Assembly (NCBI GenBank): GCA_949300325.1
Contig: CASGDQ010000057.1
Location: 1 to 64,000, forward strand
Source of the DNA: an uncultured Spirochaetales bacterium
Lineage (GTDB): Bacteria; Spirochaetota; Spirochaetia; Sphaerochaetales; Sphaerochaetaceae
DNA length: 64,000 nucleotides
Reading direction: 5' to 3'
Shown: piece after piece, positions 1 to 9,060 of the stretch
Position numbering within the stretch: the stretch's first letter is position 1
Layout: each line of letters opens with the position of its first letter
Notes under the pieces: generated by a model
Databases searched by the model: none
Told to the model about the DNA's origin: nothing
What the model saw: only the letters and a program-made list of their open reading frames with translations
Made by a program: the position numbers and the translations under genes

Positions 1-86
1 CTGCCGAAGCAGGCCATTCGCTCGTCTTGCATGCTTAAAACGCGCCGCCAGCGTTCGTTCTGAGCCAGGATCAAACTCGCCGTTAT
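1..86 (-). rRNA. 16S ribosomal RNA, 5' end (partial)
   Basis: Read on the minus strand, the conserved 16S start (GAGTTTGATCCTGGCTCAG) begins about ten bases inside this feature and is followed by the AACGAACGCTGGCGGCGCG block and AAGCATGCAAG. That combination is typical of spirochaetes. Only the first ~86 bases lie in the window and the rest runs off the left edge. The exact mature 5' end is an estimate from the usual distance to GAGTTTGAT. Confidence 0.95.
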
Positions 87-355
87 CGAATCCCGCGGCC
101 GTAGCCGCGGATACTTTCAACTTCAAGTGTCCTGCCTTTTCCTCGCCGAACCTTGGCTAAATCTTTTCAATCTACCCTTTGTTGTTCGTGAATTGACAGG
201 AAGCCCTCAAGCTTCCTTCCATTCTCTCTTTCCCTTCGCTTCCTGATTTAAAAAACCTTTGCGCCTTCTTGCGGCGCTACAACAATCTAGCCCAAAACCA
301 CGTCCTGTGTCAATTATCTTTTTTACTTTTTTTCGCTTTTTAAACCATTTTTTTT
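87..355 (-). promoter_or_regulatory. rRNA operon promoter and leader
   Basis: The minus strand has a TTGACA -35 box (308-313) and a TAGATT -10 box (284-289) 18 bases apart. Upstream (314-355) is a very A-rich tract that could act as an UP element. The ~200-base leader before the 16S contains three GC-rich hairpins: stems 261-265/273-277, 199-204/211-216 and 93-99/104-110. The last (CCGCGGC, four-base loop) sits just before the mature 16S end. These are probably processing or antitermination structures. No other gene is seen here. Confidence 0.7.
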
Positions 356-380
356 AGATGTTTTATTTAATTCAATATTG

Positions 381-386
381 TATAAT
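381..386 (+). promoter_or_regulatory. -10 box of the LUD gene, seven bases from the ATG
   Basis: A perfect TATAAT ends seven bases before the ATG at 394. No Shine-Dalgarno lies between them and no clear -35 is visible. The transcript would start at or within a base or two of the start codon. Confidence 0.5.
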
Positions 387-393
387 AAAAAGC

Positions 394-1032
394 ATGGAAA
401 AATTTGACGATCTGAAAAGAATATTTGAAAACAACAACTTCAATTTTGTTGTTCTGGAAAGCAAAAAAGATGTTATTGCATACTTGAAAGACAACATTGA
501 AAAGGGCGCTAAATGTGCAGTAGGCGGATCTGTGAGCCTGGATGAATGCGGAATCCTTTCCCTTCTTAGAAACGGAGATTACGTATTTTATGATAGATAT
601 GCCGAAAACGTGGATGTTAAGGAAATATATCATAAATCCTTTTGTACCGATTATTATTTTTCAAGTGCTAATGCGATCACACGGCATGGTGAAGTATATC
701 TCGTAGACGGAACAGGAAACCGCGTAGCTGCTGTCACATACGGTCCGGAAAAGGTATTTTTGGTAGTTGGAAAGAACAAGCTTGTGAACAACCTTGCAGA
801 AGCTGTCATAAGAGTTGAAAAAACCGCAGCACCGTTAAACGCAAAAAGACTTGGAATCGACACTTATTGCGCATCATCCGGACACTGCGGCAAAACGGAA
901 ACGGACAAGGACAATCTGATGTGTTCCTTCAGATGCAAGGAGACGATATGCTCGTCAACCCTCATAATGTCGAGACAACGTCAGAAAAATAGGATCACAA
1001 TCCTTTTTGTCCTTGAAAACCTCGGATATTAA
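394..1032 (+). CDS. LUD-domain protein (LutC/YkgG family)
   Basis: A 212-residue protein of the LUD family (lactate utilisation/YkgG domain). The family includes LutC, a component of the iron-sulfur lactate oxidation complex, but stand-alone members such as this have no proven role. The central VGGSVSLDECG and later VDGTGNRVAA and GPEKVFLVVG segments are typical. The C-terminal part holds a Cys cluster (YCASSGHCGK, then CSFRCKETIC) that could bind a metal or cluster. The internal ATG was preferred to the ORF start at 358 because a -10 box lies between them. No lutA/lutB is adjacent. It converges with the PTS EIIA gene and the two stop codons overlap by four bases. Confidence 0.85.
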   Translation: MEKFDDLKRIFENNNFNFVVLESKKDVIAYLKDNIEKGAKCAVGGSVSLDECGILSLLRNGDYVFYDRYAENVDVKEIYHKSFCTDYYFSSANAITRHGEVYLVDGTGNRVAAVTYGPEKVFLVVGKNKLVNNLAEAVIRVEKTAAPLNAKRLGIDTYCASSGHCGKTETDKDNLMCSFRCKETICSSTLIMSRQRQKNRITILFVLENLGY

Positions 1033-1478
1033 AAAAACACATCAGATAAGTCGGAGCCGCTTTTTGCTGCTTTCAAAAGGCGGAGCACCGACTGATTCTT
1101 TGCAAGCTTTGCTATTTGTGCCAGAACCTGTATATGCTCGCTGGGATTCTCATCGCTTCCTAAAACAAGGAAGTAAAGATTTGTGGCTTTTCCGTCAGAG
1201 GAGCCATAATCGATGGCCTTTTCGCCAAGGCCCACCGCAACAATGCTCTTATCTATAAACGAAAGTTTTGCATGAGGTATCGCAACTCCCTCTTCCAAGC
1301 CGGTAGAACCTAAAGCCTCGCGTTTGAGTACGGCATTAAGGATTTCCATTTCCTTAGCTTCATCAAATTTTGCAGCTATGGAGAAATCCTTAATGAGATT
1401 CGACAGTACCTCCTGCTTATCATCCCCTTTTACGGGGCAAAAGCAGTATTCTTTTTTCAATGATTCAATCAAGCCCAT
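1029..1478 (-). CDS. PTS EIIA-type (fructose/PtsN-like) protein
   Basis: A 149-residue EIIA domain of the fructose/mannitol/PtsN type. The phosphoacceptor motif GVAIPHAK gives His69. No EIIB or EIIC is attached or adjacent, so it is more likely a regulatory EIIA (PtsN-like, nitrogen-PTS or potassium/energy control) than a sugar carrier component. It starts one base into the stop of the universal stress gene (TAATG) with GAGGAGG seven bases upstream. It is therefore the last gene of the V-ATPase transcript, which suggests a link to membrane energetics. The C-terminus overlaps the convergent LUD gene by four bases. Confidence 0.88.
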   Translation of the reverse strand: MGLIESLKKEYCFCPVKGDDKQEVLSNLIKDFSIAAKFDEAKEMEILNAVLKREALGSTGLEEGVAIPHAKLSFIDKSIVAVGLGEKAIDYGSSDGKATNLYFLVLGSDENPSEHIQVLAQIAKLAKNQSVLRLLKAAKSGSDLSDVFF

Positions 1479-1969
1479 TAGAAATCCTCCTCAAACATCG
1501 ACCAGATGCTTTCATCATCCTTGACGACAAGAACCGGACAAGGACTGGTACGCAGCATCCTGTCATTCTCACTCGCAAGCTCTTCCCTGCGGCTTCTTAT
1601 GACATTGATGCTGCCAAGGAGCAAAAGGTCTATATGGTTTTCCTTGATATATTTCATCACCTCGCCATGAGGAGCACCTTCCAGCTCCGCCACGTTGATC
1701 TGCACCCCTTTCTGTGCAGCCAGCTTTTCAGCATGCCTCAAATGCCTTTTAGCATCCTTCTTGATTTCAGAAAGGTACTCGCTCTTTTCTACATCGACAA
1801 AGATATGGCTGCTGACAAGATCTCCTAAAGCCTTCGTATTTACTACGTAAAGCGCGTGAAGCCGGCTTGATGTGCTTTTTGCAAGCAGGATCGAATACAT
1901 CAAGGCACTCATCGATCCTTCCGAACCGTCAAGGTACACCAGAATATCAGTAAAAGGTGCACTACTCAT
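1478..1969 (-). CDS. universal stress protein (UspA family)
   Basis: A 163-residue single-domain UspA protein. The N-terminal strand ILVYLDGSEGSM carries the conserved Asp, and the C-terminal LLLGSINVIR and CPVLVVKDDE segments frame the nucleotide site. The canonical G-x2-G-x9-G-S/T loop is degenerate (the usual Gly-Ser before the last helix is Ala-Ser), so ATP binding is uncertain. The start was placed at the ATG preceded by AAGGAGAG, seven bases away, rather than the longer open frame to 2023. It overlaps the end of atpD by eight bases and is translated with the V-ATPase operon. Confidence 0.88.
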   Translation of the reverse strand: MSSAPFTDILVYLDGSEGSMSALMYSILLAKSTSSRLHALYVVNTKALGDLVSSHIFVDVEKSEYLSEIKKDAKRHLRHAEKLAAQKGVQINVAELEGAPHGEVMKYIKENHIDLLLLGSINVIRSRREELASENDRMLRTSPCPVLVVKDDESIWSMFEEDF

Positions 1970-2615
1970 TAACACTCTCCTTTTTATTTTCCACGTTGTT
2001 ATCTCCCATCCTGTCCTTAACAACTTTCAACAGAATGAAAGACTCCCTTTCCTGCTCTTCTATCCTCCCGAGCAGATATTTGCAGGTTTCCTCCTTATCA
2101 GGGATGACGAGTTTTTCAAGCGCATTGACCTTTCGTATGGTTTTTTTCACCTCTTTTGCCAACCGCATGATGGAAACCTTCAATTCCGCCATCCGTCCCA
2201 TGAGCTCAAGAGCCTGGCGATAGCGATTAAGCGCCAACTCGCTGAGCATGCTTGTTCCTTCTGGAGAAAAAAAAGGACCTTCTCCAGAAAATGCCGTTTC
2301 GACTTTCGGCAGGCTCACCCCCATGACCTTCCTGCTACCGAGATTGATGCTGCTCGTGATATTGACCGCTCCTGCAAGATTACCGATTTTCAGCCTTCCC
2401 ATATGCATTATCGCATCCTGCAAAGTCTGTTCGGCTTCCTGAAGAGACTTCTCAACCCGGTTCTGATAATCTACAGCCTGGTCCACAAGCGTCAACAGCT
2501 CGCTGACCAAGATGCTTCTTTTCTGATCGAGCAGATCATACCCCAGGCGGGAAAAAGCCAGCTCATCCTTGAGTTTCATCAAATTGCTTCTTGTCGGTGC
2601 AAGACTTGTATCCAT
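1962..2615 (-). CDS. atpD: V-type ATP synthase subunit D
   Basis: This is the central-shaft subunit of the V1 sector, 217 residues, within the usual length. The N-terminal APTRSNLMKLKDEL and LLDQKRSILVSEL helices are the family hallmark, and the protein is predicted to be a long antiparallel coiled coil. It follows atpB with a four-base gap, giving the conserved A-B-D order. The soluble complex couples ATP turnover to rotation of the K ring. Confidence 0.97.
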   Translation of the reverse strand: MDTSLAPTRSNLMKLKDELAFSRLGYDLLDQKRSILVSELLTLVDQAVDYQNRVEKSLQEAEQTLQDAIMHMGRLKIGNLAGAVNITSSINLGSRKVMGVSLPKVETAFSGEGPFFSPEGTSMLSELALNRYRQALELMGRMAELKVSIMRLAKEVKKTIRKVNALEKLVIPDKEETCKYLLGRIEEQERESFILLKVVKDRMGDNNVENKKESVNE

Positions 2616-2618
2616 AAA

Positions 2619-4040
2619 TCAACCCTTATAATGTGCGCTGATCTCTTCCTCAGTAAGACGCTGAAGCTCTTCTGCGGGAAGGATTGAAAGCGCTTCCCAT
2701 CCCAAATCGAGAGTTTCCTCGATGGAACGGTCCTCATCATATCTTTGAGATACAAACTTCTTTTCGAAGAACTCTCCGAACTCCAAATAATGATGATCCA
2801 CCTCGGTGAGCTCCTCCTCTCCGATGACCGAAGCAAGATTACGAACGTCCTTCACATGTGAATAGGAGGCAAAGAGCTGGTTCGAAAGATGTGGATGGTC
2901 ATCTCTGGTCATCCCCTCGCCGATTCCGTCCTTCATGAGTCTGGAAAGAGAGGGCAGGCAATTTATCGGCGGATAAATACCACGGCCATGCATTTCACGA
3001 TCGAAGACAATCTGGCCTTCTGTGATATACCCGGTAAGATCAGGAATAGGATGGGATATATCATCGTTAGGCATAGTAAGGATCGGCAGCTGTGTGATGC
3101 TTCCGCTCTTTCCGCTGATTTTTCCGCTGCGCTCATACAATTCGGCAAGGTTTGAATACAGATATCCTGGATATCCCTTTCTCGACGGTATTTCACCGCG
3201 GAGAGTGGATATCTCCCTCAGAGATTCGCAGTAATTCGTCATGTCGGTCATAATCACGAGCACCTGCTTGCCCTTGTCAAAGGCAAGATGCTCAGCAAGT
3301 GTCAACGCAGTCTTCGGGGTGATCGTCCTTTCAATGGAAGGATCATCTGCAAGCGACAGGAAAAGTGCAACATTATCAAGAACCCCGGTCTCCTCAAAGG
3401 AATCGATAAAGTACTTGGCCACATCGTATTTGACGCCCATCGCGGCAAAAACAATAGCAAAATCGCTCTTGCCGCCACGCACCTTGGCCTGACGTACAAT
3501 CTGGGAGGCAAGCTGATTATGCTCCATTCCGTTACCGCTGAAAATAGGAAGCTTCTGTCCCTGTATCAGCGTGGTCATCCCATCGATTACAGAAATACCT
3601 GTCTGGATGAAATCCCTAGGATATTCACGTGCAGTAGGATTGATAGGAACGCCGTTGACATCCCTTTCATCATAGGATGCGGGATTACGGGCGCCGTCAC
3701 GCGGTTTTCCAAGACCGTTCATGACTCGGCCGAGCATCTTTTCCGTTACTCCGAGCGTCAAAGGCTCTCCTAAGAAATGCATGCTTGTCTGAGGCAGAGA
3801 AAGCCCGTCGGTACCTTCAAAAACCTGAACGCATACAGCCTCGTCGGACGTATCAAGCACCTGGCCGCTGCGTATGCTGCCATCCGGTCCCTTCACTTCG
3901 ACCAGTTCGCCATATCCAACCGGATGCGTATGCCTCATATATACAAGCGGACCGTCTATCTTGCTTGCACCCCGGTATTCCCTTCCTGCAAGCAGGCTCT
4001 TATCACCTTGCTTTAACAATGTTTCTTCAGTTTTCATCAT
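2619..4040 (-). CDS. atpB: V-type ATP synthase subunit B
   Basis: This is the non-catalytic nucleotide-binding subunit of V1, 473 residues. It has the beta-barrel start ([10 protein letters not shown]), the central GLGKPRDG and [20 protein letters not shown] region, and the conserved [16 protein letters not shown] block. As expected for a B subunit there is no Walker A lysine loop: [14 protein letters not shown] stands in its place. AGGAAG lies five bases before the ATG. The start overlaps the end of atpA by 14 bases, indicating translational coupling. Confidence 0.98.
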   Translation of the reverse strand: MMKTEETLLKQGDKSLLAGREYRGASKIDGPLVYMRHTHPVGYGELVEVKGPDGSIRSGQVLDTSDEAVCVQVFEGTDGLSLPQTSMHFLGEPLTLGVTEKMLGRVMNGLGKPRDGARNPASYDERDVNGVPINPTAREYPRDFIQTGISVIDGMTTLIQGQKLPIFSGNGMEHNQLASQIVRQAKVRGGKSDFAIVFAAMGVKYDVAKYFIDSFEETGVLDNVALFLSLADDPSIERTITPKTALTLAEHLAFDKGKQVLVIMTDMTNYCESLREISTLRGEIPSRKGYPGYLYSNLAELYERSGKISGKSGSITQLPILTMPNDDISHPIPDLTGYITEGQIVFDREMHGRGIYPPINCLPSLSRLMKDGIGEGMTRDDHPHLSNQLFASYSHVKDVRNLASVIGEEELTEVDHHYLEFGEFFEKKFVSQRYDEDRSIEETLDLGWEALSILPAEELQRLTEEEISAHYKG

Positions 4041-5811
4041 ATAGGCTTCCTAACTGCATCATCGCCCTATCCAGCTTGAGTGAAAGCTTATCGATCTGGT
4101 CAAGATCGTCATTGGCGATATTGAATCTCATCCTGGCAATCTCGCTGACAACCGAAAGACGGCGTATTTTAACCATTGGCACTCCCTTGGAAATCGCCTG
4201 CTGTCCCAAATCATAATAATGGAGGATGATCTCCAGCATCTTGACCTGCTTTGCAACAGCACAATATCTATCTATCTCATCAAATGCGTTCTGCTGCAGG
4301 AATGCTGTCTTAAAGAGAGAACAAACCTCGATTATGAAATTCTGGCTGTCAGGAAGAGCATCAGGGCCTACAAGTTTGACAATCTGGTTGAGTCTGACCT
4401 CTTTCTGCAGAAGCTCCATAATCCTCTGCCTGTTCTCAAACCAAAGGTTGTTGGACTCCTTCCCCCACCAGGATTTCACCTCGTCTACATACTCGCTGTA
4501 GCTGTCAAGCCAGCTGATTGCAGGATAATGGCGGCTGGAAGCAAGAGACTTGTCAAGCCCCCAGAAACAACGTACAAACCTCTTCGTATGCTGCGTAACA
4601 GGTTCTGAGAAATCACCACCGGGAGGGGACACCGCTCCGATTACGGAAACAGATCCATCTTCTCCATTGAGGCTCCTCATGTGCCCCGCCCTCTCATAGA
4701 ACTGTGCGATTCGCGTCGGAAGATAGGCAGGGAACCCTTCCTCTGCAGGCATCTCCTCCATTCGTCCGCTCAATTCCCTCAGAGCCTCAGCCCAACGTGA
4801 GGTGCTGTCGGCCATGATTGCGACATTGTATCCCATATCACGGTAATACTCAGCCATGGTTATTCCAGTGTAAATGCTCGCTTCACGTGCAGAAACAGGC
4901 ATATTGGAGGTATTTGCAATCAAAATAGTCCTGTGCATGAGGCTCTGTCCCGTACGTGGATCGACCAGATGCGGGAATTCCCGCAGAACATCTGTCATCT
5001 CGTTTCCACGTTCTCCACAGCCTATATATACGATGATATCTGCATCACACCACTGTGCAATCGAGTGCTGAGTCATCGTTTTGCCGGTTCCAAATCCTCC
5101 AGGGATCGCAACCGTTCCACCCTTTGCCAGAGGAAAAAGCGAATCAATGACCCTCAATCCAGTAATAAGAGGAACTGACAAATCAAGCCGCTCCTTTACC
5201 GGACGGGGAACACGGATCGGCCAATACTGCACCATAGTCAGTTTTGCAGTAGATCCTTTTGCATCGGTTATGATCGCAATTTCCTCTTCCACATCATAAT
5301 CCCCTTCTTCTGCAATGGAAACAAGGGTCCAGGAACCTTTGTATGAAGGAGGCACCATGATCTTATGCACCACCCTGTCCGTCTCCTCGACAGCAGCGAT
5401 GATTGTTCCAGCCTCCACAGCATCCCCTTCTTTCAAAAGAGGCTTGAAATGCCAGAGCTTATCGTGGCTGACTGCATTTGTGGAAATGCCCCTTGCGATA
5501 AAATCTCCGCTGAGGGTTCTGATCTCCTCAAGCGGTCTCTGTATACCATCATAAATATTGCCGATTAGTCCGGGGCCAAGCTCCACGGACAAGCTCATGC
5601 CCGATCCATAGATATTATCCCCGGGGGCAATACCGGTGGCATCCTCATAAACCTGGATCGTAGCCTCATTTCCGTTGAGTTTGACAATCTCACCAACGAT
5701 ACGCATCTCGCTGACATGCACGAGCTCCATCATCTTGGCGTCCGTGATTCCGGTAGCGGTGAGAACAGGTCCATTGACCCTTTTGACTGTGCCAACTATC
5801 CTATTTTGCAT
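4027..5811 (-). CDS. atpA: V-type ATP synthase catalytic subunit A
   Basis: This is the catalytic V1 subunit, 594 residues, normal length. Walker A is PGGFGTGKT (residues 237-245). Further marks are the GCGERGNEM segment with the catalytic Glu, the SRWAEALRE helix and [16 protein letters not shown]. The N-terminal barrel and the ~90-residue bulge specific to V/A-type A subunits are present (residues ~110-190). AGGAAGAAA directly precedes the ATG, which overlaps the end of atpE by 11 bases. In anaerobic spirochaetes this enzyme usually hydrolyses ATP to maintain the ion gradient, but direction cannot be read from sequence. Confidence 0.98.
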   Translation of the reverse strand: MQNRIVGTVKRVNGPVLTATGITDAKMMELVHVSEMRIVGEIVKLNGNEATIQVYEDATGIAPGDNIYGSGMSLSVELGPGLIGNIYDGIQRPLEEIRTLSGDFIARGISTNAVSHDKLWHFKPLLKEGDAVEAGTIIAAVEETDRVVHKIMVPPSYKGSWTLVSIAEEGDYDVEEEIAIITDAKGSTAKLTMVQYWPIRVPRPVKERLDLSVPLITGLRVIDSLFPLAKGGTVAIPGGFGTGKTMTQHSIAQWCDADIIVYIGCGERGNEMTDVLREFPHLVDPRTGQSLMHRTILIANTSNMPVSAREASIYTGITMAEYYRDMGYNVAIMADSTSRWAEALRELSGRMEEMPAEEGFPAYLPTRIAQFYERAGHMRSLNGEDGSVSVIGAVSPPGGDFSEPVTQHTKRFVRCFWGLDKSLASSRHYPAISWLDSYSEYVDEVKSWWGKESNNLWFENRQRIMELLQKEVRLNQIVKLVGPDALPDSQNFIIEVCSLFKTAFLQQNAFDEIDRYCAVAKQVKMLEIILHYYDLGQQAISKGVPMVKIRRLSVVSEIARMRFNIANDDLDQIDKLSLKLDRAMMQLGSLYDEN

Positions 5812-6415
5812 TTTCTTCCTGTATTATCTTCTTGATATCCTTACCATACCTTCTGATTCTCGTGGAAAGAAGGTTGTTATAGGACACTTTCGAATCCTCG
5901 CTGGAGACAATAACACCGATTTCTCCAACTTTCTTATCATCCAAGCTCAAAACAACTTCAGCACCCGTGATCTTTTTCACGAGCCCCTCCGCCTCATCCA
6001 GCATAGTACGGTCCACAGGAGCCTTCTGGCTAAAGGAAACTTTCGCTTTCTTACGGTCAAGACCTATCGCAGCCTCGGCAATCCAGGAAACAAGATAATC
6101 CCTGAGCCCGCCGTCTGCAGCCATTTCATCTATTTTTCTTCCGACGTCGTCCATGACAGCGGTAAAAGCCGAATCGAGCTTCCGTATTTCAGAAAGCCTG
6201 TCAACACTGCGCTTGGCACTCTCTTCCTTGAGCTGCAGCTGCGTAAGCCTCAGATTTATGGAACGCTGTTCAGCCTCCACTTTGATCCGGGCTTCATCTT
6301 TTGCCTGCTCGGCTATTTGTGCAGCCTCTTTTTTTGCTTCGGCAATAATCGAGCTTGCTTTCTTCTCCGCATCATCTATGATTCCTGATACAAGCGCATT
6401 GCTGTTTTCAATCAT
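5801..6415 (-). CDS. atpE: V-type ATP synthase subunit E
   Basis: A 204-residue peripheral-stalk subunit. The N-terminal ~90 residues form a charged Ala/Glu/Lys-rich coiled coil (AEKKASSIIAEAKKEAAQ), and the C-terminal half is a mixed alpha/beta head (KKVGEIGVIVSSED). AGGAG lies six bases before the ATG. It overlaps the end of atpF by four bases and the start of atpA by 11. Sequence similarity in this family is low, so the call rests on coiled-coil form, length and position just upstream of atpA. Confidence 0.9.
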   Translation of the reverse strand: MIENSNALVSGIIDDAEKKASSIIAEAKKEAAQIAEQAKDEARIKVEAEQRSINLRLTQLQLKEESAKRSVDRLSEIRKLDSAFTAVMDDVGRKIDEMAADGGLRDYLVSWIAEAAIGLDRKKAKVSFSQKAPVDRTMLDEAEGLVKKITGAEVVLSLDDKKVGEIGVIVSSEDSKVSYNNLLSTRIRRYGKDIKKIIQEENAK

Positions 6416-6711
6416 ATTGACACTCCTATGGCCTGATTAACCAGTTCCTTCAAGTCACGCTTGAAGTGTCCGTCGCGGGATGGGATCTCAACCACGAGAG
6501 GAAAGGTCTCGGAAAAGAGATACCTATCTACTGTCTCACGGATGAGATCCGCAACATCCTCGGTGATGATGATTACCCCGTACTCCTTATGCTCCAAAGC
6601 CTTCTGCCAGGCCATGGACGCTTCTTCCTTGGTATGGGCGACCTCGCCCATCACCCCTACGATGGAAAATCCGAGTACAGTGTCGTCATCGGCGATGACA
6701 AAATACTCCAT
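6412..6711 (-). CDS. atpF: V-type ATP synthase subunit F
   Basis: A 99-residue small Rossmann-like shaft subunit. It has the N-terminal YFVIADDDTVLGFSIVG strand-loop, the YGVIIITEDVADLIRE core and a C-terminal VVEIPSRDGH strand, all standard for subunit F. It lies between atpK and atpE. This differs from the I-K-E-C-F-A-B-D order of many clostridia and archaea, where F directly precedes A. Confidence 0.95.
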   Translation of the reverse strand: MEYFVIADDDTVLGFSIVGVMGEVAHTKEEASMAWQKALEHKEYGVIIITEDVADLIRETVDRYLFSETFPLVVEIPSRDGHFKRDLKELVNQAIGVSI

Positions 6712-6714
6712 TAA

Positions 6715-7059
6715 TCATACCTTGCCGAGAATCATCAGGGCAGTGATGAAGCCGAATACGACGAGACCTTCAGCAAGACCGATGAAGATCAGGGCGTTGC
6801 TGGCGATTTCAGGCTTTTCCGAGATGGCGCCCATAGCTGCAGATCCGACGTTCGAGATTGCAAGGCCCGCACTGATAGCACCAAGTCCGAATGCAAGAGC
6901 GGCTGCAAGGCAAATCCATGCTGCATTGCTGTTTCCAGCCACAACCTCCTCAGCTGCAGCATAAACCACTGGCGAGTAGATGAATGCTGATCCCAAAAGG
7001 AGTACGAGCGTCAAAAATAACGAAAGCGATACTTTTCTCTTAAAAGCAAATGCGGTCAT
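6715..7059 (-). CDS. atpK: V-type ATP synthase subunit K (membrane ring)
   Basis: This is the rotor-ring proteolipid, 114 residues. Two hydrophobic helices (about 46-77 and 88-111) form a single hairpin, and the ion-binding carboxylate is Glu97 in GLAEGLVVFG. The Gln in helix 1 and the Ser/Thr beside the Glu that mark Na+-binding rings are not seen, so H+ coupling is the simpler reading, as inference only. The first ~36 residues look like a signal sequence (KRK, hydrophobic stretch, VVYA-AAEE), which is long for a two-helix c subunit. AGGAGGG precedes the ATG. Confidence 0.95.
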   Translation of the reverse strand: MTAFAFKRKVSLSLFLTLVLLLGSAFIYSPVVYAAAEEVVAGNSNAAWICLAAALAFGLGAISAGLAISNVGSAAMGAISEKPEIASNALIFIGLAEGLVVFGFITALMILGKV

Positions 7060-7080
7060 ATAAAGACCCTCCTAATTTAT

Positions 7081-9060
7081 TCAATTGGCTTTGACCCTGC
7101 CGCTCAATCCGATAGGACTGTAGGCAAAGCCATGACCAGTAAAATACTTTGTGAAGAACTCGTAGTAATTGAGTCTGAGGCTGTTGATTCCTGCGGAAAG
7201 CCCTTCCAGAACTATTACGAGCAGATTTCCCAATATCATGATCAGGATATAGCAAACAATATTGCCTGTCATTGCAGCCATATCCTCGAAAGCTGTCATC
7301 AGGGAAACATGCGCTATTCCAAGACCAGCTACACGCATGAAGGAAAGCGTATTAGCCAACAATCCGGAAAAGATCTCCAATATCTCGATCAGAGATTCCA
7401 TCACTGTATTGATTATAAGCTGGGAAACGCTTTCCTTGTGCCCTTTGCGTTTTTGGATAACGAAATGCACAGGTTCCTTGAGAAATATGAGGACCAGGGG
7501 GATAACCACAGCAGGGGCAAGCCAAGGCGCAGTCGGGAATTCCTTATACCCGCCAGCTACGAAACCGAAGCCGAACCATACGCCCACAGCATAAAGCACA
7601 CCGCCCACAAGCCCGTTCTTATCAAAGATAAGCTCAAAATATCTTTTTTTCCTAACAAGATTTATCCAGTTCAATACAAGGCCTGTCGCTATAACAATTA
7701 TTCCAAATTTGATGGTAATGCCCAAAATGTCATACACATCCTGTATCAAACCTTCTCCGCCGTAGCCATTTACTACGCTATGGTAATTGAACCAAAGAGC
7801 GGGAATCCAAGAAAAGCCGAAACAGGAGCCGAACAAAAGTCCGCCTACCATGCTTGCAGGCCCTAGATAAATTAAAAGGGAACAGAGATATCTGCTTATC
7901 AGGCCATCCTTTGCCAAAGGATGCTTCTTATACCAGGATTTACCTAAAAGGCCGATCAGCAAAAGGACAAAGCCCTGTCCAAGGTCAGCAAACATCAGCA
8001 TGAACATTACTATGTAAGCCACTGCTGTAAACGGTGTCGGATTGATCGAGCCATATTCAGGCGTGCCATAGTTGTTTACAATATGCTCAAAGGGCTTTAG
8101 GAAAGAGGGGCTGGTCATGGAAACCGGGACCTGCTGCCTCTCAACAGTCTCTGCGCTCTTGCTTTCTATGATGCATTTACCCTTGGTGGCATCAAAGATG
8201 CAGTCATAAACCGTCTGATAATCATCCTCGGGAACCCATCCGGAAAAAAGAGTTGTATTCTTAGTATAAGAGAAATAGGATTCAACCGATTCGCAGAGCT
8301 CGTGAAGCCTTACAACCTTCCACATGGAATCAAGCTCGTCCTTCTTTTCCTTGATCTTATCAGAAACCTCGAGCCTGAGCTTCTCAAGCCCGGCCTTATC
8401 AGAGGCTATCCTCTTTTCCAGCTCCTCGCTGCATCTCTCATATCCTTTCTTCTGCTCGGAGGCATCGCTGGTTTCTGTCCAAGAGAACTTATCCAATATC
8501 TCATTGGTCCTGCTGGAATCCCTCTTCAAAGAAAGTGTCACAATAGGATCCCTGTCCGCAAGCACCACAGCTCCCGTAGAGACTATTCGGTTTACAAAAT
8601 CTTCTCTCCTGAGCCCTACTGAACCGACACGGAGATCGAGATATTCCCTTTTGTTTTCTGTGACATATTTCAGCATCTCGGTGTTCTTCAAAAGGCGCTG
8701 GTTCACCGTCTTCTGATTATCCTTGATACCCTGAAGCGCAATAGTCAGCCTGTCAAGAAACCTTCTGATCTTATCTATATCCAGCTCAGGAGTCTTCTCC
8801 AAATCCACCCCCGCGAGGCTTGGAACATCCAAATCAGCCTGTCTGTAGAGTGTTTCAATCCTGACGCGGAAATCAGCAAGGGTCTGGCTGCTTATATCGG
8901 AACTGTGCCGGCTGAGCTTCTTCATGCTCTCCTTGTCCAGATCGCCGATGCTGACAAAGTCCATAACCCCCTTCTCTAGAAGATTCCTGACAACCTTGTC
9001 CTTATCTTCATCAAGCACGACTGCGGTGATTATCCGCATCTTGCGAGTGAACATGCTCAT
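7081..9060 (-). CDS. atpI: V-type ATP synthase subunit I (a-type stator)
   Basis: This is the membrane stator subunit that carries the ion half-channels, 659 residues. The first ~340 residues are soluble and coiled-coil rich. The second half has about seven to eight membrane segments, including FADLGQGFVLLLIGLLG and the conserved SFMRVAGLGIAHVSL helix with the essential Arg. The start was set at the ATG (MSMFTRKM) because it follows AGGGAGGG and overlaps the stop of atpC as ATGA. The longer open frame to 9093 has no such signal. Confidence 0.97.
   Translation of the reverse strand: MSMFTRKMRIITAVVLDEDKDKVVRNLLEKGVMDFVSIGDLDKESMKKLSRHSSDISSQTLADFRVRIETLYRQADLDVPSLAGVDLEKTPELDIDKIRRFLDRLTIALQGIKDNQKTVNQRLLKNTEMLKYVTENKREYLDLRVGSVGLRREDFVNRIVSTGAVVLADRDPIVTLSLKRDSSRTNEILDKFSWTETSDASEQKKGYERCSEELEKRIASDKAGLEKLRLEVSDKIKEKKDELDSMWKVVRLHELCESVESYFSYTKNTTLFSGWVPEDDYQTVYDCIFDATKGKCIIESKSAETVERQQVPVSMTSPSFLKPFEHIVNNYGTPEYGSINPTPFTAVAYIVMFMLMFADLGQGFVLLLIGLLGKSWYKKHPLAKDGLISRYLCSLLIYLGPASMVGGLLFGSCFGFSWIPALWFNYHSVVNGYGGEGLIQDVYDILGITIKFGIIVIATGLVLNWINLVRKKRYFELIFDKNGLVGGVLYAVGVWFGFGFVAGGYKEFPTAPWLAPAVVIPLVLIFLKEPVHFVIQKRKGHKESVSQLIINTVMESLIEILEIFSGLLANTLSFMRVAGLGIAHVSLMTAFEDMAAMTGNIVCYILIMILGNLLVIVLEGLSAGINSLRLNYYEFFTKYFTGHGFAYSPIGLSGRVKAN

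Noticed and set aside
6715-7059. Sodium-specific V-ATPase ring
   Set aside because: The Gln and Ser/Thr ligands that usually accompany the Glu in Na+ rings are not visible. Coupling ion is left open, with H+ favoured.
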